A stretch of 64,000 nt of DNA from Mammaliicoccus vitulinus (lineage in GTDB: Bacteria > Bacillota > Bacilli > Staphylococcales > Staphylococcaceae): positions 2,325,069 through 2,389,068 of the forward strand of contig NZ_CP118974.1 in the NCBI RefSeq assembly GCF_029024305.1. Reading direction: 5' to 3'. Both the position numbers and the translations under genes were made by a program. Below, piece by piece: positions 53,916 through 61,002 of this stretch (the stretch's first letter is position 1; each line of letters starts with the position of its first letter). Under the pieces are notes generated by a model that saw only the letters and a list, made by a program, of their open reading frames with translations, did not search any database and had not been told where the DNA came from.

Positions 53916-54101
53916 TTACCCTTTTTTGTTATTTATAAATCTGATTAATAAAGCAGTAATTCCCATAATAATAATTAAAATAAGCATGCTGATGTTAATT
54001 ATTATTTTATATTGCTCATCACTTACAAATATTGAACTAATGAATATAGTTAAAGAAATAAGAATCAAAAGAATCGAAAAAATATTGTATGTTTTTTCCA
54101 T
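53916..54101 (-). CDS. Small membrane protein (61 aa)
   Basis: ATG 54101 (MEKTYNIFSILLILISLTIF) behind AGGAGGAGTTAAAT. Two helices and a basic end (RFINNKKG). It follows the Fem-like ligase by 84 bp and precedes the 46-residue peptide by 30 bp. Same size class as the 62- and 57-residue proteins. Unrecognised. Confidence 0.62.
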   Translation of the reverse strand: MEKTYNIFSILLILISLTIFISSIFVSDEQYKIIINISMLILIIIMGITALLIRFINNKKG

Positions 54102-54185
54102 ATTTTATTTAACTCCTCCTTTTAAAAACCTTTATCATATATTCCACTATATTAATAACAACTTCAAAAAGAGAAATGGCTTAAG

Positions 54186-55433
54186 CTATTTAACTTTAGC
54201 TATCATTTTACTTAAGAAATACCAGTTTTTCTTTATAGGTTTTATGAAATCTCCTATATATTCTTCGATATCGGCGTTAAATCCTCTTTTGAATTGTTGA
54301 ACGCCATAATCTTCAGATGTATCTGAAAAATCTCCGGTAACACCGTAAAAATTATATCTATTTATATTATGTTCTTTACTGAATTTGATCATATCCCCTT
54401 GGAGTTTGTAAGCACCCATAAACTCGTTGTATCTTGGATTAGATCCACTTGATAAATAGTACATTTCATGATCATTATATACATATAACGCTGCTGCTAA
54501 GTCGATTTTTTCGCCATCTGTTTCTATTAAATTTTTAATTTTAGTCATTTTCTTTTCAGAACTTTTAAGTCTTTGCAACAGATTGGTTATAGCTGTTTTT
54601 TGTTTCTTAGAATTAGGATTTTCTTTTAATTTAGTTTCTGCTAATAGAACTTCTTCTTTTAGATTTTCGTTTTGTAAGTCTAAAGTCTGTAAATATTCTT
54701 TTAGGTTAACTGTAGCTATTTTTAGCATAGAATTATCATGATATATTTTTTGCATTTCTTTGAAATATTCAAAACCTCTAAATGAAAAACCATGTTTTTC
54801 CTCAGCCATTTTAAATAATTCAAAAAATCTTTCTGTTTCGTTTATATTCAAACTTTCAATTTGTACGTTCATTTCTTCTGTTTTTTTGATATTACGTCTT
54901 GTTTGGTAATTCATTTCTTTAAGTAGATCTTGTTCTGTTTTATTTTTTAAATCTAGTACAGATAACCAGCGTATTTGACTCATTGGTTGGTAACCAACTG
55001 AATACCCTTTATGTTTGTAACCTAGTGATTCTAAAATTGATTTGAAATTTTGATGGTCGTACTCTTTTATAATTTGGCCATCAGCTGTGTGTGTTTTTAT
55101 GACTAAGTATGGATCTACTAAAACAAATAGACAATTTTGTTTTTTTAGGTATTTTGTTAAATTTTTAAAGAAGAAATTAACTAATTCTTTATCTTGGTAG
55201 TCCATTACAGGGCCTCTATGTGAATAAAAGTATTTAAAAAATCTTAGTGTACGTGCTTCTGACAATAAAGAAGCTGCAACTATTTGATTGTTTTCATCTT
55301 TTACTCCGACAATATGTACATCTTTTTTATTTTCATTTCGATATTCAAAGTGATTCGCGCTTTGAGTATAATGTGAAAAATTTTCTTGTGTAAATCTTTC
55401 GAATTCTTGTTTTGTAAGTTGTAAAAACTCCAT
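54186..55433 (-). CDS. FemABX-family aminoacyl-tRNA-dependent peptidyltransferase (accessory Fem/Lif-like)
   Basis: 415 residues, full FemA/FemB length. The N-terminal GNAT-like half has SHRGPVMDYQD and GYKHKGYSVGYQPMSQIRW. The second half has NYQTRRNIKKTEE, and FYGVTGDFSDTSEDYGVQQFKRGFN, in parts. The antiparallel coiled-coil insertion typical of Fem proteins is at about 240-300. The family adds Gly, Ser or Ala from tRNA to the peptidoglycan cross-bridge. Lysostaphin-immunity proteins (Lif/Epr) are serine-adding members. Its place in an accessory region with small peptides and near a Ser-type tRNA-like gene favours an immunity or bridge-modifying role over housekeeping. Confidence 0.88.
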   Translation of the reverse strand: MEFLQLTKQEFERFTQENFSHYTQSANHFEYRNENKKDVHIVGVKDENNQIVAASLLSEARTLRFFKYFYSHRGPVMDYQDKELVNFFFKNLTKYLKKQNCLFVLVDPYLVIKTHTADGQIIKEYDHQNFKSILESLGYKHKGYSVGYQPMSQIRWLSVLDLKNKTEQDLLKEMNYQTRRNIKKTEEMNVQIESLNINETERFFELFKMAEEKHGFSFRGFEYFKEMQKIYHDNSMLKIATVNLKEYLQTLDLQNENLKEEVLLAETKLKENPNSKKQKTAITNLLQRLKSSEKKMTKIKNLIETDGEKIDLAAALYVYNDHEMYYLSSGSNPRYNEFMGAYKLQGDMIKFSKEHNINRYNFYGVTGDFSDTSEDYGVQQFKRGFNADIEEYIGDFIKPIKKNWYFLSKMIAKVK

Positions 55434-55783
55434 GATTTCACCTTTTCATATAAATTAAAATAATATGGATATAAGTAATATATCCATATATTGGGTTCTG
55501 ATTTTTATTTTTTTTGATTAGTAAGTATATTTATAACGCCAGTTAAAACTAAAGTTGATAAAATTATGTATGTTATATTCTTTTAATACTCAATATAATT
55601 CATATCTGAATATTAAGACCTTTCCAAATACTATAACAGATATTTACAAATTTCAATGTTTTTCATTAAGATTATATATACGTTATATTCTTTAAGTATT
55701 AATGTTGTATCCTCGGATTATTTATGTTATATTCTTTAAGTAATTAATTTATATTCTTTAGATATTTAATTCGCATTATTCGT
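55434..55783. other. Divergent region between the Fem-like gene and the tRNA-like gene
   Basis: Very AT-rich. It contains four copies of a TTATATTCTTTAAGTA-like motif (about 55573, 55684, 55729, 55751) and a start-less hydrophobic reading frame on the minus strand near 55505-55575 (IILSTLVLTGVINILTNQKK). No supported gene. Confidence 0.6.
55684..55768. repeat. Direct repeats of TTATATTCTTTAAGTA upstream of the tRNA-like gene
   Basis: Copies at about 55684, 55729 and 55751 (the last with TTTAGATA), plus a diverged copy at 55573 (TTATATTCTTTTAATA). Spacing is 45 and 22 bp. They could be regulator sites or promoter duplications (each has TATATT). Confidence 0.55.
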
Positions 55784-55874
55784 GGAGGGATACTCAAGCC
55801 TGGTTTAAGAGGATTGCCTTTTTAGGCAATTAGGAGCAGTAATGCTTGCGTTGGTTCAAATCCTTCTCCCTCCG
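55784..55874 (+). tRNA. Serine-type tRNA-like gene with aberrant anticodon loop and weak T stem
   Basis: Acceptor GGAGGGA (55784-55790) pairs fully with TCCCTCC (55867-55873), discriminator G as in tRNA-Ser, then no encoded CCA. TA at positions 8-9, D arm CTC..GAG with AAGCCTGGTTTAA loop, long variable arm (AGCA-GTAA-TGCT): all class-II serine features. Anticodon stem ATTGC/GCAAT encloses eight bases, CTTTTTAG, instead of seven. The T stem GTTGG/CCTTC has two T-T mismatches around a normal TTCAAAT loop. The anticodon is therefore not assignable. A terminator follows at 55901. Confidence 0.75.
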
Positions 55875-55900
55875 TATACTAACCATTATTTATGTATTTA

Positions 55901-55931
55901 AAAGAGAGACCTAAACGGTCTCTCTTTTTTT
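55901..55931 (+). terminator. Terminator of the tRNA-like gene
   Basis: AAAGAGAGACC-TAAAC-GGTCTCTCTTT then TTTT. Perfect 11-bp stem. Confidence 0.9.
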
Positions 55932-56001
55932 GTTTATTTATTTCAATATTATTATTTTTGGATACTAATAGTCATATTTATACCGTTTATTGTTATTTCT
56001 A

Positions 56002-56172
56002 TTAATTATTTTTAGAATTTTTCGTAGGAACTATAAACCTAAGAACACATGCTAAGACGAATAGCGTTACTATAATGATTGTTCTAAATTGGCCACTCAT
56101 ATCTAAAAATAATGTTACTAGTATTATTAAAAAACCAATGATATATAGATTTTCTTTGACACTTTGTTTCAT
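56002..56172 (-). CDS. Small membrane protein (56 aa)
   Basis: ATG 56172 behind GAGGTGATCATT. MKQSVKENLYIIGFLIILVT then a second helix TIIIVTLFVLACVLRFIV; basic end TKNSKNN. Again the two-helix cationic design seen at 53021, 53459 and 53916. Unrecognised. Confidence 0.62.
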   Translation of the reverse strand: MKQSVKENLYIIGFLIILVTLFLDMSGQFRTIIIVTLFVLACVLRFIVPTKNSKNN

Positions 56173-56375
56173 AATGATCACCTCAATTAAAATTTATTAA
56201 CATATGGGCGATATTACTACTAGCATACCCACACTTCAACAGCGCATAATAATATTGGAAATAATTTATTATATAATTAATATTCTTAAATTTTATAAAT
56301 ATTATTTTTAATTTATTCCAACTATGATAACATTTTCGTTGTGTGATTATAAAATAAGTATAGGAGTGTAACATT

Positions 56376-57473
56376 TTGAAGAAAAAAGTTCTTTGGATAA
56401 TCGGTATTATCGCTCTTCTATTATTAGTCGGAGTTGCTTTTATTATTAAGCAGACGACAGCTGAAGGTGGAGATGATGATAAAAAAGACGGTTATGATAC
56501 ATATGAAGTTAAGGAAGAATCCCCTTTAAATATATCTGGGAAAGCTGCGCCTACTAAAATTAAAACGTATAACAATAATGATCAGTTAGGCGATTTTGTT
56601 AGCACTGTCGTTGAAGATGGTCAAAAGGTTAAACAAGGTGATCAGTTGATTAATTATAATATTAATGATCAAAAGCGCCAAGATTCACAAGAAAAAGTCG
56701 ATGAGGCTCAGAAAAAAGTTGATCAAGATTACCAAAATATCAATCAACAGCCTAATAATAATGATTTACAAAAAACATTATCTAAAGACTTGGATGTCCT
56801 AAATGATACTCAGAAACAATTGTCTAAATATAATAGTCAAGTGAATGAAAGTATGTATGCATCGTTTGATGGTAAAGTTGAAATGGACAATGATAATGAA
56901 GCCAATAGCGGAGAGCCTATTTTAAAATTAGTATCTGATGAATCTCAAATTAAAACATCTATTTCTGAATTTGATATTAATAAAATTAAAGTCGGAGATT
57001 CAGTTAATGTTTCAGTGAGCAGTACTGGTGATGAAGGTAAAGGCAAAGTTGCAAAAATTTCTGAATTACCTACTAGTTATGAAGATAAGAGCCAAGAAAG
57101 CGCAATGGGTGCATCTGAATCAGAAGGTGAAACGCCAGAGACGTCTAACCCTACTTCTAATAATCCTAGTGTCGGAAAAGACAATTCAAAATATCAAGTA
57201 ACAGTTGGTAAAATCAATATTCCTATCCGCAGTGGCTTTTCAACTGAAGGTGAAATACCTTTAGATGCGATTAAATTACCTAAGTCTGTATTAGCAAAAG
57301 GCAATCATGTATTTGTTTTAGATAAGAACAATAAAGTTGAAGAACGACACATCAACATTACACGTCAAAATGGTGAAATTTTTGTTGAGAAAGGACTAAA
57401 TTCTGGAGAAAAACTCATCGTTTCACCTAAGAAAACGTTAAATAATGGTGAAAAAGTTGAGGTATCTTCATGA
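56376..57473 (+). CDS. Membrane-fusion/adaptor protein of an ABC exporter (YknX/MacA type)
   Basis: 365 residues. N-terminal anchor helix (VLWIIGIIALLLLVGVAFII), then a lipoyl/HlyD-like domain split by an acidic coiled coil at about 110-160 (QEKVDEAQKKVDQDYQNINQ) and a beta-barrel half (SEFDINKIKVGDSVNVSVSS). The linker at about 245-275 is low-complexity, Ser/Pro-rich. It overlaps the ATPase gene by ATGA. In Bacillus, YknWXYZ exports or resists the toxic peptide SdpC; here YknW is missing. Confidence 0.85.
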   Translation: MKKKVLWIIGIIALLLLVGVAFIIKQTTAEGGDDDKKDGYDTYEVKEESPLNISGKAAPTKIKTYNNNDQLGDFVSTVVEDGQKVKQGDQLINYNINDQKRQDSQEKVDEAQKKVDQDYQNINQQPNNNDLQKTLSKDLDVLNDTQKQLSKYNSQVNESMYASFDGKVEMDNDNEANSGEPILKLVSDESQIKTSISEFDINKIKVGDSVNVSVSSTGDEGKGKVAKISELPTSYEDKSQESAMGASESEGETPETSNPTSNNPSVGKDNSKYQVTVGKINIPIRSGFSTEGEIPLDAIKLPKSVLAKGNHVFVLDKNNKVEERHINITRQNGEIFVEKGLNSGEKLIVSPKKTLNNGEKVEVSS

Positions 57474-58150
57474 TAAATTTAGTGAATGTTAATCGACACT
57501 TTAAGAACGGAGAAGAAACAAACCATATTTTAAAAGATATCAATATTTCAATTGATACGGGTGAATTCATTGCCCTTATGGGCCCATCTGGTTCAGGGAA
57601 AAGTACGCTGATTAATATTTTGGGTTTTATAGATAGAGGTTACACAGGTCAATACTTGTTTAATGATGAAAACTATCAAAATGTTTCTGATAATAAACTT
57701 GCGTTTGTCAGAAATAAAACAGTTGGCTTTGTCTTTCAGAATTTCAAACTTATACAAAATAATACGATTATGGAGAATGTTAGTATTCCCCTACTATATT
57801 CAGGAATGTCTTCAAGAGAACGTAAGCAGCGTGTAGAATCTGTTTTAAGAGACGTAAACATTGAAGATAAAAAGAATTTAGTACCGAAAAAATTGTCTGG
57901 TGGTCAACAACAACGTGTCGCTATCGCTCGTTCTATTGTTAACAAACCGAAGTTCATCATTGCCGATGAACCAACTGGTGCACTCGACTCGCAAACATCT
58001 AAAGATATTATGGATTTATTTATACGTCTTAATCGTGAACAAAATACAACGATGATTATCGTTACACATGATCGTAAAGTAGCAGAACAAGCCGATCGTG
58101 TTATCCATATTTTAGATGGACGTGTACAACGAGAAGAGGTGATTGAATGA
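57470..58150 (+). CDS. ABC transporter ATPase (YknY/MacB-type)
   Basis: 226 residues with Walker A GPSGSGKST, Q-loop, signature LSGGQQQRVAIARSI, Walker B FIIADEPTGALD and the switch His in VTHDRK. The SGGQQQR and PTGALD forms are those of the MacB/LolD group. It drives the mechanotransmission-type exporter formed with the adjacent adaptor and permease. Overlaps both neighbours by 4 bp. Confidence 0.93.
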   Translation: MINLVNVNRHFKNGEETNHILKDINISIDTGEFIALMGPSGSGKSTLINILGFIDRGYTGQYLFNDENYQNVSDNKLAFVRNKTVGFVFQNFKLIQNNTIMENVSIPLLYSGMSSRERKQRVESVLRDVNIEDKKNLVPKKLSGGQQQRVAIARSIVNKPKFIIADEPTGALDSQTSKDIMDLFIRLNREQNTTMIIVTHDRKVAEQADRVIHILDGRVQREEVIE

Positions 58151-59322
58151 AGAACTTACCAAATATCATCTCAATTTCACTTAAATCCATCATGAAAAAT
58201 AAACGACGTAATATTTTTACGATGATTGGTATTATTATTGGTATCGCTGCAGTTATTACCATTATGTCGCTTGGTAATGGCTTTAAAAAGACAGCATCAG
58301 AAGAATTCGAAGACACGGGTGCAAGTAAAGGACAAGCCATGATTAGCTATATGCCAGATGGTATGGAAGCTTCAGAAAACAACCCCTTCGATAAAGAAGA
58401 TATTGAGCTCGTCAAACAAATTGACGGCGTGAACGATGCCAAAATCAAAGAAAATGAAGATGAAAGTTACTCTGCAGAAATGACGAATGCACAGAAACAA
58501 TCTGATATTAATGTTTTCAAAAAAGAACAAGCAACTGATACATCAGAAGGCAAAGGTTTCTCTAAAACAGATAATGATTTAAATGAAAAAGTCGTTACGG
58601 TAGATAATACTATAGCTGAAAATGTATTCAATAATGACGCTGTCGGAAAAACATTATTCATTGATGACCAAGGATTCAAAATCGTTGGCATTGTAAATAA
58701 CGCTATGTATGAAAATAGTGTCAATATGCCTAGTTCTACTTTCAACCGTTATATGAAAGACTTAAATCAAGATTTTCCACAGCTTGAATTAAAAATTTCT
58801 GATGATGGTAAGAAAAAAGAAATTGCAGATAAAGCAGCCAAACAATTAAACAAACATGGGTCTGGAATGAGCGAAGGTAGTTATCAATATTCAGATATGG
58901 AAGATGTCATGAAGAGTATTACACAAGTATTCGATGCCATCACTTATTTCGTAGCTGCCGTAGCAGGTATTTCACTCTTTATCGCAGGTATAGGTGTTAT
59001 GAATGTGATGTACATATCCGTCGCAGAACGAACAGAAGAAATAGCCATACGACGAGCATTTGGCGCTAAAGGACGAGATATTGAAATTCAGTTCTTAATC
59101 GAAAGTATCGTCTTATGTCTCATAGGCGGACTGATCGGCTTAATCATCGGTATATTAATATCCAAATTAGTCGCAGCCGTTACACCAGACATGGTACAAA
59201 GTGTCGTCAGCGTAGGTTCAATACTATTAGCAGTTGGGGTTTCAACACTCATCGGAATTGTATTTGGTTGGATACCAGCAAGATCCGCATCTAAGAAAGA
59301 GCTAATAGATATTATTAAATAA
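58147..59322 (+). CDS. ABC transporter permease (YknZ/MacB-type)
   Basis: 391 residues. One N-terminal helix (RRNIFTMIGIIIGIAAVITIMSLG), a ~210-residue extracellular MacB core domain, then three C-terminal helices with FtsX signature (GVMNVMYISVAERTEEIAIR, in parts GVMNVMYISVAERTE and EIAIRRAFGAKGRDI). Likely exports peptides or defends against antimicrobial peptides. Third gene of the tight operon, ended by the terminator at 59379. Confidence 0.9.
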   Translation: MKNLPNIISISLKSIMKNKRRNIFTMIGIIIGIAAVITIMSLGNGFKKTASEEFEDTGASKGQAMISYMPDGMEASENNPFDKEDIELVKQIDGVNDAKIKENEDESYSAEMTNAQKQSDINVFKKEQATDTSEGKGFSKTDNDLNEKVVTVDNTIAENVFNNDAVGKTLFIDDQGFKIVGIVNNAMYENSVNMPSSTFNRYMKDLNQDFPQLELKISDDGKKKEIADKAAKQLNKHGSGMSEGSYQYSDMEDVMKSITQVFDAITYFVAAVAGISLFIAGIGVMNVMYISVAERTEEIAIRRAFGAKGRDIEIQFLIESIVLCLIGGLIGLIIGILISKLVAAVTPDMVQSVVSVGSILLAVGVSTLIGIVFGWIPARSASKKELIDIIK

Positions 59323-59378
59323 ACTATATTTTTCAATAAAGTAATAAAGAGTCTGGTCCATAAATGTCCTGAAAATTA

Positions 59379-59425
59379 AAAAGCAGTAGAAATTCATTAT
59401 TAAAATTGAATTTCTACTGCTTTTC
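59379..59425 (+). terminator. Terminator of the YknXYZ-type operon
   Basis: AAGCAGTAGAAATTCA, loop, TGAATTTCTACTGCTTTT. Confidence 0.88.
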
Positions 59426-59465
59426 TTATTTAAAGTCCTTTTGGTAGCACTTAGAGCTACCATTT

Positions 59466-59550
59466 TTTATATTTTTTCGTTTGTTCTTTTAAGTACATGC
59501 TCTATATGTTGCAAGACTCATCAAACAAGCAACATAGGAGATCCGAATGT
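59466..59550. repeat. Family D element, inverted single-unit copy
   Basis: Reads TTTCGTTTGTTCTTTTAAGT then ATGTTGCAAGACT, CAAACAAGCAACAT: the right boundary plus one 41-bp unit of family D in reverse orientation. Confidence 0.85.
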
Positions 59551-59560
59551 TTTAAAATCT

Positions 59561-59660
59561 TACGATTTTGAAAGTGCATGCTTGCCTAGGGGTATGGCTC
59601 GAGCCTGTAGTCTCTCACTCATACTATTCCCCCGGGCGTCAGCACTTTGCAAAATCGTGG
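59561..59660. repeat. E-module hairpin, copy 3 (inverted)
   Basis: ACGATTTTGAAAGTGCATGC to GCACTTTGCAAAATCGT, reverse of copies 1 and 2, adjoining the single D unit in the same relative order as at 31229-31787. Confidence 0.88.
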
Positions 59661-59685
59661 AGAATATTTTAAAGATTTTTTGCTA

Positions 59686-59796
59686 TTTATCATGAGAAGC
59701 CTCACTTGATAAATTCAACGGCTCTATTTATCATGTGGAGCCTGACTTGATAAATTCTATGGCTCTATTTATCATATGGACCCTCACTTGATAAGG
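59686..59796. repeat. Family C repeat, about 2.5 units (inverted)
   Basis: CTCACTTGATAAATTCAACG and GGCTCTATTTATCATGTGGA, repeated. The array abuts, and probably destroyed, the FAD-oxidoreductase gene stub that follows. Confidence 0.82.
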
Positions 59797-59874
59797 AACA
59801 CCTTGATTACTTAATGATATTGCCAAAGCTAAACCACTAGTTCCAGCGCCGACTATTAATACTTCATTATTCAT
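59797..59874 (-). pseudogene. 5' stub of an FAD-dependent oxidoreductase/monooxygenase
   Basis: ATG 59874 begins MNNEVLIVGAGTSGLALAIS, the FAD dinucleotide-binding opening of PheA/TetX-type monooxygenases, and runs to LSNQGV before it enters family C repeat DNA. About 26 codons remain. AGGAGATAGATGACT gives a proper ribosome site. Confidence 0.78.
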
Positions 59875-60010
59875 AGTCATCTATCTCCTATTTAATTTTT
59901 ATTTATAGATTAAACATATATCAAATAGACACAGTGTTCAATTACTACAAATTAGAAAATAGACACTTTTAGTCATATGTTCATTTAAATTAGGAAAGAG
60001 ACATATTATC

Positions 60011-60135
60011 TTAAAACATTAGTTGTGATTTTATCTATAATATCTATAAGTTCCTTTGGCGTTTCTTGCTTATTATTATCAATCCATTCTTGAAGTACCC
60101 CTTCTCTAATATTAAAAGTACTCGTTTAAGATCAA
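60011..60135 (-). pseudogene. 3' remnant of a TetR-type regulator
   Basis: On the minus strand one frame reads STFNIREGVLQEWIDNNKQE then TPKELIDIIDKITTNVLR and a stop, a typical TetR C-terminal helix pair; the neighbouring frame upstream holds VDLKRVLLILEKG, implying a frameshift. The DNA-binding domain is gone. It lies just upstream of the oxidoreductase stub, so the two were probably a regulator-enzyme pair. Confidence 0.55.
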
Positions 60136-60263
60136 CCAAACAGTATTTATAATAAAACTTATCTCTTATATTAACTACAGACTTAACTCATAAATATACT
60201 GAACCCCAAAATATTAACTTTTTAGTGTGATATTTGAATGAAATATGTCAAAAAGACTAAAAA

Positions 60264-60330
60264 TAAACCAAACAGTATTTACACGTTTGGTTTATCCACA
60301 GTCTATGACCAAGTAAAGACTTGGTCTTTT
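60264..60330 (+). terminator. Two terminator-like hairpins
   Basis: AACCAAAC..GTTTGGTT (60265-60293), related to the hairpin at 38166, then GACCAAGT-AAAG-ACTTGGTC-TTTTT (60307-60331). No clear rightward gene precedes them. Confidence 0.65.
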
Positions 60331-60345
60331 TATAGTAAAGTAGAT

Positions 60346-60888
60346 TTACCTATCTAAATGTCTATATAGTGTCGCTCTACTTATATTAGTTTTTGCTTTT
60401 ATTTCATCTAGCGTATATTTTTTACTCATATACATTTCTATTGCATCTCTTAAATTTTTATCATCGCGCTTAGGTCTGCCAAGACTTTTACCTTCTCTTG
60501 TATAATTTTCTAACCCCATACGTGTTCTGAATTTCACAATGTCACTTTGAAAATCTGTAATATCATGCAATGTATTTATAAAGGTTTCTTTCCCATTTTC
60601 CGTTATTGTTTTATTTAAATTAATCACATATAGCGCAGTTCCTTTTGTTGAAAATATATCCAATATATCTACTAAATGTTTTGTGGTATCTGCAATGATA
60701 CATAAATCCGTAATATATAAAACATCATTAGAAGTTAATTTAAAATTTAATAAAGCATCTAGTTCATTTCTTTTTTTATTATTAGCATGTTCTTCTTTAA
60801 TAATATCATTTGTATATTGTTCTAATTTCTTTATTTGTTCACTCACACTATCATTTATTGTAACTGGCCTAATATAACCATATTTCAT
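60346..60888 (-). CDS. Serine-recombinase-like protein without the catalytic serine
   Basis: 180 residues. The N-terminus (MKYGYIRPVTINDSVSEQIK) follows the resolvase pattern YxRVSTxxQ, but the catalytic Ser position reads Val in RPVT. The mid-domain (DVLYITDLCIIADTTKHLVD, GKETFINTLHDI) and the C-terminal HTH (SLGRPKRDDKNLRDAIEMYM; TLDEIKAKTNISRATLYRHL) are resolvase-like. It may act as a DNA-binding protein rather than a recombinase. It is divergent from the SulP gene with an inverted repeat between. Confidence 0.72.
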   Translation of the reverse strand: MKYGYIRPVTINDSVSEQIKKLEQYTNDIIKEEHANNKKRNELDALLNFKLTSNDVLYITDLCIIADTTKHLVDILDIFSTKGTALYVINLNKTITENGKETFINTLHDITDFQSDIVKFRTRMGLENYTREGKSLGRPKRDDKNLRDAIEMYMSKKYTLDEIKAKTNISRATLYRHLDR

Positions 60889-60926
60889 TTTAGTACACCA
60901 CCTTACATAAGGAAATTATAACATAT

Positions 60927-60956
60927 AGTTTCAATAAGGGGTATACATATGAAACT
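60927..60956. promoter_or_regulatory. Inverted repeat between the recombinase-like and SulP genes
   Basis: AGTTTCA (60927-60933) and TGAAACT (60950-60956), 16 bp apart, in the 114-bp divergent promoter region. Suits a dimeric regulator. Confidence 0.45.
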
Positions 60957-61002
60957 TTCCTGTTATACTTTACAATATAATTAAAGTGAAGGAGAGGAAA
61001 TA

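Noticed and set aside
59441-59695. 84-residue plus-strand frame
   Set aside because: It spans the inverted D unit and E hairpin and mirrors an equal frame at 31178-31423; repeat by-product.
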